In this document: positions 1-9,300 of the stretch, piece by piece
How the letters are laid out: every line of letters starts with the position of its first letter
Position numbering within the stretch: position 1 is the first letter of the stretch
The notes under the pieces: generated by a model
Told to the model about the DNA's origin: nothing
What the model saw: the letters and a program-made list of their open reading frames with translations, nothing else
The model's database searches: none
Translations under genes and position numbers: made by a program
Assembly (NCBI GenBank): GCA_016786845.1
Contig: JAEUVB010000015.1
Location: 332,867-396,866 of the forward strand
Source: Chitinophagaceae bacterium
GTDB taxonomy: Bacteria; Bacteroidota; Bacteroidia; Chitinophagales; Chitinophagaceae
Reading direction: 5' to 3'
Length of the DNA stretch: 64,000 nucleotides

Positions 1-99
1 GATGTGCCTGCCGTGCCAATGAATATGGGACTCGAACAAGCCATGCTGCCGACAACAGAGAAGGTGGCAGCGGTTATTTCGGGTTTGTTGAACGGTTAA
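1..99 (+). CDS. C-terminal end of a 2-oxoacid dehydrogenase E1 (beta/transketolase-C) protein, partial
   Basis: Only the last 32 codons are inside the window; the frame is open from base 1 and stops at 97-99. The tail contains the pattern DVPAVPMNMGLEQAMLP, then TEKVAAVI. This resembles the extreme C-terminus of the transketolase-C domain of pyruvate or branched-chain 2-oxoacid dehydrogenase E1 beta subunits, where a DxPxP motif is followed by an LEQAxLP-like helix. Such enzymes decarboxylate 2-oxoacids with thiamine diphosphate and pass the acyl group to E2. The catalytic parts lie outside the window, so this rests on a short tail and could be wrong. The next gene starts 27 bases downstream on the same strand. 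Confidence 0.45.
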   Translation, partial: DVPAVPMNMGLEQAMLPTTEKVAAVISGLLNG

Positions 100-126
100 T
101 GCATTTAATGATGTATCATCACTAAC

Positions 127-990
127 ATGAAGAATTCATTGTCGGGCATCCTGCAACACTTACGCATTCCATTTTCATTTCTATTATTGCCGGTGTTTTT
201 ATTTGCTTATGTTGAATTGCCCGGGCATCAGGATTTGGGTTTTTCATTTTTTCTTTTGTTGGGCATACTTCATCTTTTAGTTTATCCATCCAGTAATGCC
301 TACAACTCCCTGCAGGATAGAGATACGGGGAGCATCGGTTTGGTGAAGTACCCGCAAGCTGTACCTCAATCATTGCGTTGGATAACCGTGCTCATGGATT
401 TGGCCGCCATTGCAATGAGTTTTTATTTCAACATGGCAACGGTCATTTTACTGACCATGTATATATTGTTTTCCCGTTTGTATAGTCATCGGGGTATACG
501 TCTCAAACGTTATCCGGCGATTGGATTTATGACGGTCTTCTTGTTTCAGGGTTTCCTGATTTATATCCTGACGCAATGCGCATTTGGACAAGGAAGGATA
601 CATTCATACAGTTTGGCTTATGCTGCATCATGTCTTATCGGTGCTATTTATCCATTGTCGCAAATTTATCAGCATCAGCAAGATGAGGCCGATGGGGTCA
701 TCAGTATCAGCAGATTATTGGGATATCGAGGTACCTTTTTATTTTCAGGCAGTTTGTTTGTAGCAGGTGCTATGATTTTTACCTATAGTCATTGGATGCA
801 ACACGATTATTTGCCCATTCTGATCTTTCATGTTTGTCAATTTCCGGTCATAACGTATTTTATATATTGGGCTTACAAGGTTTGGCAGCAGGAGTCTCAG
901 GCCGATTTTGGACATACCATGCGCATGAGTATACTCGCTTCGGTCTGTATGAATGCCTGTTTCGGGATATTATTTTACCTGAATCGATGA
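127..990 (+). CDS. UbiA-like membrane prenyltransferase of a phenolic-lipid operon
   Basis: 287 residues, nearly all in hydrophobic segments, as in the UbiA superfamily of about 280-300 residues with eight or nine membrane helices. UbiA enzymes transfer a polyprenyl chain to an aromatic or polar acceptor at the cytoplasmic face of the inner membrane. The first Asp-rich motif is NSLQDRD (N60, D64, D66) followed by TGSIG. It departs from the textbook NDxxDxxxD but resembles forms I recall in Bacteroidota. The second motif is QDEADG (D186, D189). ATG at 127 is the first start of the open frame. A type III polyketide synthase, a methyltransferase and an FAD oxidoreductase follow on the same strand. 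The acceptor may be the product of that synthase, which is an inference. Confidence 0.75.
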   Translation: MKNSLSGILQHLRIPFSFLLLPVFLFAYVELPGHQDLGFSFFLLLGILHLLVYPSSNAYNSLQDRDTGSIGLVKYPQAVPQSLRWITVLMDLAAIAMSFYFNMATVILLTMYILFSRLYSHRGIRLKRYPAIGFMTVFLFQGFLIYILTQCAFGQGRIHSYSLAYAASCLIGAIYPLSQIYQHQQDEADGVISISRLLGYRGTFLFSGSLFVAGAMIFTYSHWMQHDYLPILIFHVCQFPVITYFIYWAYKVWQQESQADFGHTMRMSILASVCMNACFGILFYLNR

Positions 991-1031
991 CCAATTCCTA
1001 TCTTTCAGCATTCATCTAATCCGATTATCTC

Positions 1032-2093
1032 TTGCCTTATATCCAATCCATAGGTCTTGCACAAGCTCCGTATAAACATTTACAGAGCGATATTCTCGAG
1101 TTTATGTTGGGACATTTTTACGTGCCCGATGAAGATGTTGAGAAAGTGAGACGATTATATGCCCGTTCAGAAATACACACCCGTCATTCGGCGATTGAAG
1201 ACTTTTCGCTGGACAAAAATTCGTGGACATTTTTCAAAACGGATCAGCCGACGACAGTGACCGCGCGCATGAATCAATTTTTTGAAGTGGCCCCGGATTT
1301 ATGTTTGAAGGCCATTCAAAATGCTATACCCGAATCGGCTTATGAAAACATCACTCATTTAATTACGGTTACATGTACAGGCCTTGCCGCTCCGGGATTA
1401 GACATTCATGTCATCAGGGCCTTAAGTTTAAATCCGTACATACAACGCAGTGCTGTTAATTTCATGGGATGCTATGCCGCCATACATGCCCTGAAAGCGG
1501 CCCATGCCATTTGTGCTTCGCAACCCGATGCCCAGGTGCTCATCGTCGATGTCGAATTATGTACACTTCATTTTCAGGATGAGTATACGATGGATAATAT
1601 AGCTTCCTCCTTATTATTTGGCGATGGTGCTGCCGCTGCCTTGGTCAATAATGAGGGGCAGGGTTATCGGCTCGATGATTTTTTTTCGATGGTGGCCCTC
1701 AAAGGATACGACGATATGGCCTGGACAGTGACCGAGCAAGGTTTTCAAATGGCATTGAGTTCCTATATTCCCGGTCTCATTGCAGAAGAAATCAAACCTT
1801 TATTGGATCAGGCTCTTACCCATCGTGGTCATGCACAAAGCGACATTCAGCATTGGGCCATACATCCCGGAGGCAAAAAGATTTTAACGGAAATAGAAAA
1901 GGTTTTGGAATTGCCCGCGAGTGCCCTCAATTGTTCGCGTTCCGTATTGCACGATTATGGGAATATGTCTTCCGTGACTTTGTTTTTTATTTTGGAACGA
2001 ATGAGCGCATCCGCCCAGAAAGGTGATCGTGTATTTGGTGCAGCGTTTGGGCCGGGACTCACACTCGAAAGTTTGTTTCTGACGGTATGCTAA
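1032..2093 (+). CDS. type III polyketide synthase (chalcone/alkylresorcinol synthase family)
   Basis: 353 residues, the usual family length. The catalytic triad is visible: Cys147 in NFMGCYAA, His278 in WAIHPGGK and Asn311 in DYGNMSS. The family extends a fatty acyl or other acyl-CoA with malonyl-CoA and cyclises it to resorcinols, pyrones or related phenolics. The start is TTG at 1032, chosen because the protein then begins with the conserved YIQSIGLAQAPYKHLQSDI region. The first in-frame ATG would remove about 25 conserved residues. It lies 41 bases after the UbiA-like gene and overlaps the methyltransferase start by 7 bases. In Streptomyces griseus an srsA/srsB/srsC operon makes methylated alkylresorcinols and alkylquinones. 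The parallel is by role, since srsB belongs to another methyltransferase family. Confidence 0.9.
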   Translation: MPYIQSIGLAQAPYKHLQSDILEFMLGHFYVPDEDVEKVRRLYARSEIHTRHSAIEDFSLDKNSWTFFKTDQPTTVTARMNQFFEVAPDLCLKAIQNAIPESAYENITHLITVTCTGLAAPGLDIHVIRALSLNPYIQRSAVNFMGCYAAIHALKAAHAICASQPDAQVLIVDVELCTLHFQDEYTMDNIASSLLFGDGAAAALVNNEGQGYRLDDFFSMVALKGYDDMAWTVTEQGFQMALSSYIPGLIAEEIKPLLDQALTHRGHAQSDIQHWAIHPGGKKILTEIEKVLELPASALNCSRSVLHDYGNMSSVTLFFILERMSASAQKGDRVFGAAFGPGLTLESLFLTVC

Positions 2094-2773
2094 ATTATCC
2101 TCAACGATCATTAAAAACTGAACTTCTCGACCGGGATGATATTCCGTTTGCCGATATCCGGCAGAATATGAAGGAGCTGAATGTGATCAATACCCTGCTT
2201 GGCGGTCATCGTATATCCTTATCTGGATTAAAGGCACTGATGAAAAAGGATCAGCCATTGCACATTGTAGAAATGGGTTGCGGTGGAGGGGATAATCTGC
2301 GCGCACTACAAAGCTATTTGAAAAAGAACAACATCCCTCATCAATTGACCGGTATCGATATTAAAGCCTCTTGTATCGAATATGCAAAGACGGTCAATTC
2401 GGACATACAGTTTATTTGTTCCGATTATCGATCTGTTGTGTTTGAAAAACAACCGGATATTATATTCAATTCATTATTTTGTCATCATTTTTCACAGGAA
2501 CAATTGGTGGGCATGATGCAATGGATGAGTGAACATTCGAAGCTGGGTTTTTTTATCAACGATTTGCAACGGAACAGAATCGCTCATGCGTCCATTCGTC
2601 TGTTGACAAAATTATTTTCGCAGTCCTATCTCGTGAAGCATGATGCGCCTTTGTCGGTACAGCGTTCTTTTGTGCGCAGCGATTGGGACATACTTTTAAA
2701 ACCATTTCCTCAGAAGGTAATTCAATGGAAATGGGCATTTCGTTACCTCGTCATCGTGAAACATGCAGACTGA
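2087..2773 (+). CDS. class I SAM-dependent methyltransferase, operon partner of the type III PKS
   Basis: 228 residues with a Rossmann-type motif I, VEMGCGGGDNL at 61-71, then an acidic strand end at TGIDIKASC that would bind the ribose of S-adenosylmethionine. The ATG at 2087 lies inside the last codons of the polyketide synthase (7-base overlap), which suggests translational coupling. The gene also overlaps the next one by 11 bases. A methyltransferase in this position usually O- or C-methylates the polyketide phenol before or after ring hydroxylation. The exact acceptor atom cannot be read from sequence. The protein has no membrane segment and should act in the cytoplasm or at the inner membrane surface. 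Confidence 0.8.
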   Translation: MLNYPQRSLKTELLDRDDIPFADIRQNMKELNVINTLLGGHRISLSGLKALMKKDQPLHIVEMGCGGGDNLRALQSYLKKNNIPHQLTGIDIKASCIEYAKTVNSDIQFICSDYRSVVFEKQPDIIFNSLFCHHFSQEQLVGMMQWMSEHSKLGFFINDLQRNRIAHASIRLLTKLFSQSYLVKHDAPLSVQRSFVRSDWDILLKPFPQKVIQWKWAFRYLVIVKHAD

Positions 2774-3920
2774 GAAGATGTATGATTGCATAATAGCCGG
2801 TGGTGGTTTGGCCGGATTGAGTCTGGCCATACAGCTGGCAGATGCCGGCAAGTCAGTGTTATTGATCGAGAAAAAAACCTACCCCTATCATAAAGTTTGC
2901 GGCGAGTATTTGTCTATGGAGAATAAAGACTTTTTGCTCAGGCTGGGTATAGACCTTAGTAGAATGAACTTACCGCAGATTAGAAATTTCATGATGAGTT
3001 CGGTAACAGGAAAAAGTTTGAAAGAGAAATTGGATTTGGGCGGAATCGGCATCAGTCGTTTCACCCTCGACCATCTCATGTACCAATTGGCTTTGAATAA
3101 AGGGGTGGAAGTGATGCAAGAGACCCAAGTATTATCGTATGCAAGAAGCAGTGATTCATTTACAGTGCAAGCCAACAAAGGAAATTTCCATAGTCGTATA
3201 CTGGTTGCTAGTTTTGGTAAACTGGCCCCGGGAAATTTCAACAAAGCAGATAAGCTACAGGAAAACTGGGTAGGCATTAAATATCATATTCGCATCGATG
3301 GCCCCGACGATCAGATTGCACTTCATACTTTTATAGGCGGGTATTGCGGAATATCTAAAATTGAAGATGAAAAATATTGTCTTTGCTACTTAGTCAAAGC
3401 GGATGTGTTGAAACAATGCGGCAATAGCATACCAACCTTAGAACAAACCATACTGATGCGAAATCCTCATTTGCGTGAGATTTTTTCGCAAGCTGAATTT
3501 CTGTTTGATAAGCCCAAGGTAATTTCCAATATTACTTTCGGCAAACATAAGCCTGTATTGGACGGCGTATTTTATGTGGGTGATGCAGCGGGAACCATAG
3601 CCCCTTTGAGTGGTAATGGAATGAGTATGGCCCTGAGAGCATCTTCATTATTGGCGCCGGCTCTGATTCAATATTTAGACGGACAAATTAGTCTGCCGCA
3701 ATTGGAAGAAGCCTATTTGAACGACTGGAACCGACATTTTCAGAGCCGGATTCATACAGGGAATTGGCTGCAATACTGGTTCTGCCAATCCTGGCTTACC
3801 GGATTTTTTATAAGCTTTATGAGATTGTCGGCATCCCTGCGTAGAAATGTCATCCGTAGGACTCATGGTGAAATGTATTCATGCGCCCCCATGATAATAG
3901 CCCTTCACTTTTATTTATAA
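2763..3920 (+). CDS. FAD-dependent oxidoreductase (aromatic hydroxylase / geranylgeranyl reductase-like)
   Basis: 385 residues. An N-terminal FAD-binding GGGLAG motif (13-18) is followed by Glu36 at the end of beta-2. A KVCGEYL segment around Cys46 is typical of the geranylgeranyl-reductase-like branch, and a second FAD motif YVGDAAG contains Asp274. Members hydroxylate aromatic rings or reduce prenyl double bonds. With a type III polyketide synthase and a methyltransferase, ring hydroxylation to a quinol/quinone is the simplest reading, but reduction of a prenyl chain made by the UbiA-like protein is equally possible. ATG at 2763 overlaps the methyltransferase; a second ATG at 2778 is also plausible. 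The basic C-terminal part could rest on the membrane. Confidence 0.8.
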   Translation: MQTEKMYDCIIAGGGLAGLSLAIQLADAGKSVLLIEKKTYPYHKVCGEYLSMENKDFLLRLGIDLSRMNLPQIRNFMMSSVTGKSLKEKLDLGGIGISRFTLDHLMYQLALNKGVEVMQETQVLSYARSSDSFTVQANKGNFHSRILVASFGKLAPGNFNKADKLQENWVGIKYHIRIDGPDDQIALHTFIGGYCGISKIEDEKYCLCYLVKADVLKQCGNSIPTLEQTILMRNPHLREIFSQAEFLFDKPKVISNITFGKHKPVLDGVFYVGDAAGTIAPLSGNGMSMALRASSLLAPALIQYLDGQISLPQLEEAYLNDWNRHFQSRIHTGNWLQYWFCQSWLTGFFISFMRLSASLRRNVIRRTHGEMYSCAPMIIALHFYL

Positions 3921-3967
3921 TGGCCATCATCAAATTTGTTGCAACTTTACATCAAACAATAATATAC

Positions 3968-4501
3968 ATGCTGCCGACGATCCGAACCGCCTTCGCAAAA
4001 TTAAACTACCTCACAGGGCTCATGGTTTGCCTGATGTTTGGATCAGGATGTAGCAATGCACAAACTCCTACAACGATGAAAGAAAAGGCCTATTACAATC
4101 CTGCTGATACCAATCAATTGAAGGTCAGTAATGAAGAATGGAAAAAAGTACTCGATCCGAAAGTGTATGATATAGCCCGAAACAAGGGAACGGAATATGC
4201 CTTCAGTGGTCAATACTGGAATCATTATGAAACCGGTGTATATCACTGTGCGGCGTGCGGTAATCCGTTGTTTAAATCGGACGGTAAATTTGAAAGCAGT
4301 TGCGGTTGGCCTTCATTTTTTGAGCCGATCCGTGAAGGCAGTGTAAAGTATGCCGACGATCATAGTCATGGCATGAATCGAATAGAGGTGATGTGTGGTC
4401 GCTGTGATGCGCATTTAGGGCATATTTTCGACGATGGCCCACCGCCCACCTACAAACGTTATTGTATCAATTCGGTGATTCTTCAATTTGAGAAAAAATG
4501 A
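3968..4501 (+). CDS. msrB: peptide-methionine (R)-S-oxide reductase MsrB, lipoprotein form
   Basis: Predicted 177 residues from ATG 3968. The longer open frame reaches back into the preceding gene, and the 3968 start gives a proper export signal. MsrB reduces methionine-R-sulfoxide in proteins. The zinc site is two CxxC pairs, C94/C97 (CAAC) and C143/C146 (CGRC). The catalytic cysteine is C166 in RYCINS, and the GWPSFF signature is present. The N-terminus is hydrophobic and ends in FGSGC (C28), a plausible Bacteroidota lipobox, so it likely works in the periplasm as a lipoprotein. The stop overlaps the msrA start (ATGA), so the two reductases are translated together. An exported MsrA/MsrB pair suggests repair of oxidised envelope proteins. 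Confidence 0.93.
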   Translation: MLPTIRTAFAKLNYLTGLMVCLMFGSGCSNAQTPTTMKEKAYYNPADTNQLKVSNEEWKKVLDPKVYDIARNKGTEYAFSGQYWNHYETGVYHCAACGNPLFKSDGKFESSCGWPSFFEPIREGSVKYADDHSHGMNRIEVMCGRCDAHLGHIFDDGPPPTYKRYCINSVILQFEKK

Positions 4502-5151
4502 AAACCTATCTCATCCTGTTGATCTGTGCATGGACAGCCATGAGCTGTGGCGCCAGGGAGGGTAAATTACAAAATGAAAAAACGTACTTAAGCATGGAAG
4601 GTCAAAAGCCAACGAATTCAAACTTAGATACCATGGTCCTCGGCGGAGGATGTTTCTGGTGTGTGGAGGCGCAACTTTTACAATTGAAAGGAGTAACCCA
4701 TATTGCGTCAGGTTATGCCGGAGGTAATACGCCTAATCCAACGTATAAGGAAGTATGCACAGGATTAACCGGGCATGCTGAGGTGATAGAAGTGGTATTC
4801 GATACATCAGTGATTTCTCCTGACGAAATACTTGCCGCTTTCTGGCAGGCTCATGATCCTACCCAGCTCAATCGACAAGGGAATGATGTGGGTACACAAT
4901 ATCGTTCCGTGATTTTTTACCGTAATGAAGAACAGAAAAAATTGGCGGAAGGGTATAAACAAAAATTGAATGAAGAAAAAACATACGATCGACCGGTGGT
5001 GACGGAAATCTCCCCGCTTACCGTGTTCTATAAAGCTGAAAATTATCATCAGGATTATTATAATCAGAATGCATCACAGGGTTATTGTCAATATGTGATT
5101 GCGCCAAAACTGGAGAAATTCAAAAAAGTATTCAAGGATAAACTGAAGTAA
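4498..5151 (+). CDS. msrA: peptide-methionine (S)-S-oxide reductase MsrA, lipoprotein form
   Basis: 217 residues. The catalytic GCFWC motif is at 51-55 with nucleophile C52, and the conserved GYAGG and GHAEV blocks follow. MsrA reduces methionine-S-sulfoxide, complementing MsrB encoded immediately upstream with an ATGA overlap. The N-terminus is a lipoprotein signal ending in TAMSC (C17), so the enzyme should be anchored in the envelope. It needs a reductant on that side of the membrane. The thioredoxin-like lipoprotein encoded at 5854 is an obvious candidate, which is an inference from proximity. Confidence 0.93.
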   Translation: MKTYLILLICAWTAMSCGAREGKLQNEKTYLSMEGQKPTNSNLDTMVLGGGCFWCVEAQLLQLKGVTHIASGYAGGNTPNPTYKEVCTGLTGHAEVIEVVFDTSVISPDEILAAFWQAHDPTQLNRQGNDVGTQYRSVIFYRNEEQKKLAEGYKQKLNEEKTYDRPVVTEISPLTVFYKAENYHQDYYNQNASQGYCQYVIAPKLEKFKKVFKDKLK

Positions 5152-5258
5152 GATGTTCTCAGTCGGGTTTCATACCTAAAATTCTCGGTTACATCGCTGA
5201 TGGCATAGGAGGCCGGTCTGCATGGGTTATCTTCGGTGATCTGATTGTATCACATTCT

Positions 5259-5798
5259 ATGATTTTACGACGTTCGTATTTATTCTTCTTGCTGATTTGT
5301 TCATCCATGCATTTGCAAGCCCAATGGAAGCATGTACAAAAGGTATCTGTAAATTTTACTATAAAGAATGCCGGTATTATGGTGGATGGTTCCTTTGCTG
5401 AAGCGAAAGCAGATATCCTGATTGATGAGACGGATCCGTCCAAATCGGCTTTTTCAGGTATGGTTCGTGTCGCTACTATACGCACCGGCATAACGCTTCG
5501 GGACAATCATCTGAAAGACAAACCCGAATTTTTTAATGTCAAGCAATATCCGGACATCACCATGAAGGCGGTGTCGATTGCTAAATTATCTGAAGGCAAG
5601 TATGCCGTAACCTGGGAATTGATGATGAAGGGGATCACGAAAAAGATCAATACCGATGTCCTGTTTGTGAAAAACTCAGGCTATATGATGTTGAGTACGG
5701 ATTTTAAACTCAAGCGAAGAGACTGGCAAATAGGCAGCAACAGCCTGACCATGAGTGATTGGGTGAATGTAAGTTTGCGTGCCGTATTGGATAAATGA
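5259..5798 (+). CDS. YceI-family periplasmic lipid-binding protein
   Basis: 179 residues with a cleavable signal peptide (hydrophobic core about 7-19, likely cut near LQAQ at 19-22). The mature part shows the YceI pattern: VNFTIKNAGIMVDGSF near the start, DETDPSKSAF, LRDNHLKDKPEFFNVKQYP and a terminal VNVSLRAVL. YceI proteins form a lipocalin-like barrel that binds long amphipathic molecules such as polyisoprenoids. Its place behind a UbiA-like prenyltransferase and a polyketide operon fits a role as periplasmic carrier or binder of the operon's lipid, which is an inference. The gene starts 107 bases after msrA and could be in the same transcript. Confidence 0.85.
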   Translation: MILRRSYLFFLLICSSMHLQAQWKHVQKVSVNFTIKNAGIMVDGSFAEAKADILIDETDPSKSAFSGMVRVATIRTGITLRDNHLKDKPEFFNVKQYPDITMKAVSIAKLSEGKYAVTWELMMKGITKKINTDVLFVKNSGYMMLSTDFKLKRRDWQIGSNSLTMSDWVNVSLRAVLDK

Positions 5799-5853
5799 TG
5801 AAAAACCGTTTGATTTTACTCCCAATGCCTCAATGTATATTTGCAAGTATTCT

Positions 5854-6294
5854 ATGAAAAGTAAATTCTACGCCTGTACCATTATTTTGTTTTCTATACT
5901 GCTCAGTGCATGCGAAAGCGTTAGTTTTAAAGAAGATGAAAAAGTAGGAATTCAGTTTAAGCGCGACCATTTTCAAGAAGCCTATGTTTTGGCTGCCCGA
6001 GAAAACAAAATCATCTTTCTTGATTTTTATGCTGAATGGTGCGGCTTTTGTAAAAAGATGAAACAATATACTTTTTCGGATAAATATGTGGGAGAATATT
6101 TTAATGAACGATTTATCAATTATTCCATAGATGCCGAAAAAGGAGAGGGGCCGGCTTTAGCGGCGAAATATGGCATCACGGGATTCCCGGCATATGTCTT
6201 TCTCGACGCTACAGGTAAAGTCATAGCACAACAAAGCGGCTTTATGGAAGCCCCTGAATTTATTACCCTGGCGAGTGGATTAAAAAAAAAGTAG
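5854..6294 (+). CDS. thioredoxin-fold lipoprotein (CxxC disulfide reductase-like)
   Basis: 146 residues from ATG 5854. Starts at 5779 or 5833 lie in or close to the preceding gene and would spoil the signal peptide. A lipoprotein signal ends in LLSAC (C20). The redox motif is EWCGFC (C63/C66) and a cis-proline loop is seen at GFPAYVFL, as in DsbD-gamma or thioredoxin_7-like domains. It probably acts in the periplasm as a thiol-disulfide protein. The adjacent exported MsrA and MsrB need such an electron donor, so it may recycle them. That is inferred from position only, because the membrane electron donor for it is not in the window. Confidence 0.82.
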   Translation: MKSKFYACTIILFSILLSACESVSFKEDEKVGIQFKRDHFQEAYVLAARENKIIFLDFYAEWCGFCKKMKQYTFSDKYVGEYFNERFINYSIDAEKGEGPALAAKYGITGFPAYVFLDATGKVIAQQSGFMEAPEFITLASGLKKK

Positions 6295-6347
6295 AACAAG
6301 ATTCGTATTTATTCCGCCTGAAACACTGAAAACTAACCACTAAAAAC

Positions 6348-6355
6348 TATCTTCG
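6348..6355 (+). promoter_or_regulatory. putative -7 promoter box upstream of mfd
   Basis: The sequence TATCTTCG matches seven of eight positions of the Bacteroidota -7 box TAnnTTTG and ends 8 bases before the mfd ATG. No clear -33 TTG was found at the right distance. Confidence 0.35.
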
Positions 6356-6363
6356 CGGCCGTT

Positions 6364-9300
6364 ATGAATGTGCAATATCTGCAAGATCTGTATGCACAAC
6401 ACCCCCGTCTGAAATCCTTGACGGATGATATTTTATTGCCCGGAGCCAAATTGATTGAACTGAAGGATTGCCGTGCTTCCGCATTTTCATTCTTCTCGTC
6501 TGCCGTATTTAAATCCTTAGATGTCAATCATGTTTTTGTTTTTGATGATAAAGAAAGCGCTGCCTATTTTCATAATGATTTCGAAAGTTTGACCGGCGCC
6601 CTGGATGTATTTCTTTTTCCGGATAGTTATAAAAAAACCGGTCATTTAGGAGAGCTCAACAGTAGTCATGTAATGCTGCGCACCGAAGCCCTGATGAAAT
6701 TTAACGCGCCCGAAGTGCATCGCAAAGTGTTGGTTACTTATCCTGAAGCTTTATTGGAGAAGGTCATCAATACCGAATCTTTTACGAAGAATACCATTTA
6801 CATCAAACAAAGTCAGAAGCTGGATGTGCCTTTTTTGATTGAGTTCATGGTGGATCTGGGTTTTACTAAAACGGATTTTGTTTATGAGCCCGGACAGTTC
6901 GCGATTCGCGGCGGTATCATTGATATTTATTCCTTCGGGAATGAACATCCCTATCGTGTCGAATTATTTGATGATGAAGTAGAATCGATTCGACTCTTTG
7001 ATCCGGAGACTCAATTGTCGCTGCGGAATTTATTGCAGGTAACCATTATTCCGAATATTGAAACACAATTTGAACATAGGGAAAAGATCTCTCTCCTCGA
7101 TTTTCTTCCGGAGAATACTATTTTTTGGCTCAATAATGCCGACCTCATGGTGGATCGAATCATGAGGGTTGAGAAGCAATTTGAAGAGAAGGAGTATATA
7201 GAAATTCTGAGTGATGATGAGCAGGTTCAAAAATTACATGTTGCGGATATTGAAGCTGCTTCGGCTATACTGGACAAATTAAAACAAAGAAAGGTTATCG
7301 AGTTCAATAAAGGATTTGCCTCGGATGTATTGCAAATGCAGGTTTTTCGTACCTATCCATTTCAGACAAAAGAACAGCCTTCGTTCAATCGAAATTTCGA
7401 GTTGCTGATCAAGGATTTGCAAGAGAAGCGCGAGTCTCATTTTTCGCTATTTATGTGTTCGGAAAATGCCAAGCAATTGGAGCGACTGCGGAGCATCTTC
7501 GAAGACTTGAATGCACAGATCCAATTCACACCTGTTCCATTGTCTCTTTCGCAAGGTTTCATCGACCAGGATTTGAAAGTCGTTTGCTATACCGATCATC
7601 AGATCTTTCAGCGATATCACAAATACAAAATGAAGCAGGCTTACAGCCAGGGTAAGGCCCTAAGCCTGCGCACCTTAAGAGAATTGCAACCCGGTGATTT
7701 TGTGGCCCATATCGACCATGGTATAGGACGCTATAGTGGGTTGCAAAAAATAGATGTGAATGGAACGATGCAGGAGGCGGTCAGAATTTTGTATCGCGAT
7801 AATGATGTATTGTATGTCAATATCAATTCCCTGCATAAAATTACGAGATATTCGGGCAAGGATGGCGCTGAGCCCAAAGTGCACAAGATTGGAAGCGGTG
7901 TTTGGGATAAACTCAAGACCAAAACTAAAAAGCAGGTCAAGGATATTGCCAGTGATTTGATTAAACTGTATGCTGAACGGAAGGCCTCCAAAGGGTTTGC
8001 GCATTCACCTGATTCGTATTTGCAGACAGAATTGGAAGTGTCCTTTATGTATGAAGATACGCCGGATCAAAGCAAGGCGACCATGGATGTGAAAAAGGAT
8101 ATGGAAAGTGATGCGCCGATGGACCGGCTGGTATGTGGTGATGTGGGTTTTGGTAAAACCGAGGTAGCGATTCGTGCGGCATTTAAGAGTATCGTCGATG
8201 GCAAACAAGCTGCTGTTTTGGTGCCGACGACGATTCTCGCCTATCAGCATTATCAGAATTTCAAAGAACGACTGAAGGAATTTCCTTGTACTGTTGATTT
8301 TATCAACCGATTCAAATCTGCTAAAGAAAAGAAGGATACATTAAAGCGTTTGGAGGAAGGGAAAATTGACATCATTATTGGTACGCATGCCATACTCAGT
8401 AAGGATGTGAAGTTTAAGGATTTGGGTATTTTGGTTATTGATGAAGAGCAAAAATTTGGTGTTACGGCCAAGGAAAAAATTCGTGCGATGAAAACGAATG
8501 TGGATACGCTCACCTTAACGGCTACCCCTATTCCGCGTACCCTTCAATTTTCGTTGATGGGGGCAAGAGACTTATCCATCATCAATACCCCTCCGCCGAA
8601 TCGGCAACCCGTGCAGACTGAAGTAGCCATGTTTAATGAGTTTCTCATTCGTGATGCCATCTATTATGAAACGGAAAGAGGGGGGCAAGTTTTCTTTATT
8701 CATAATCGTATACAAGGTCTGGCAGAAATGAAAGCCTATCTGCAAGCACTTTGTCCCGACATCAGTATTGGTATGGCTCATGGTCAATTGGAAGGTGATG
8801 AATTGGAAGAAGCGATACTTGATTTTATGGCCCAGAAGTACGATGTGTTATTGTGCACCAATATTGTAGAAAGTGGTGTGGATATACCTAATGCCAATAC
8901 CATCATTGTCAATAATGCACATCAATTCGGATTAAGTGATTTGCATCAATTAAGGGGGCGTGTCGGTCGGAGCAACAAAAAAGCTTTCTGTTATTTATTA
9001 TCTCCGGCCATGAGCTTATTGCCCAATGATGCCCGTAAGCGATTGCAGACCATAGAACAATACAGCGAATTGGGCAGCGGCTTCCAAATCGCCATGCGGG
9101 ATCTGGATATTCGCGGAGCAGGAAATATGTTGGGAGGCGAACAAAGCGGATTCATTACCGATATAGGTTTTGAAATGTATCAGAAGATTTTGAATGAAAC
9201 GATACGCGAATTAAAGCATACTGATTTTAAAGAAGTGTTTAAAGATCAAATCATCGATAAGGCCGATTATGTGAGTGATTGCACAGTGGATACGGATTTC

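Noticed and set aside
1032..3920. Flexirubin-type aryl polyene cluster
   Set aside because: The genes are a type III PKS set. Flexirubin clusters use FabF-like ketosynthases, ACPs and HutH-type tyrosine ammonia lyase, none of which are here.
3881..3967. Upstream start of msrB within the FAD oxidoreductase gene
   Set aside because: It would add 29 unconserved residues before the lipoprotein signal and overlap the upstream gene by 40 bases; ATG 3968 fits better.
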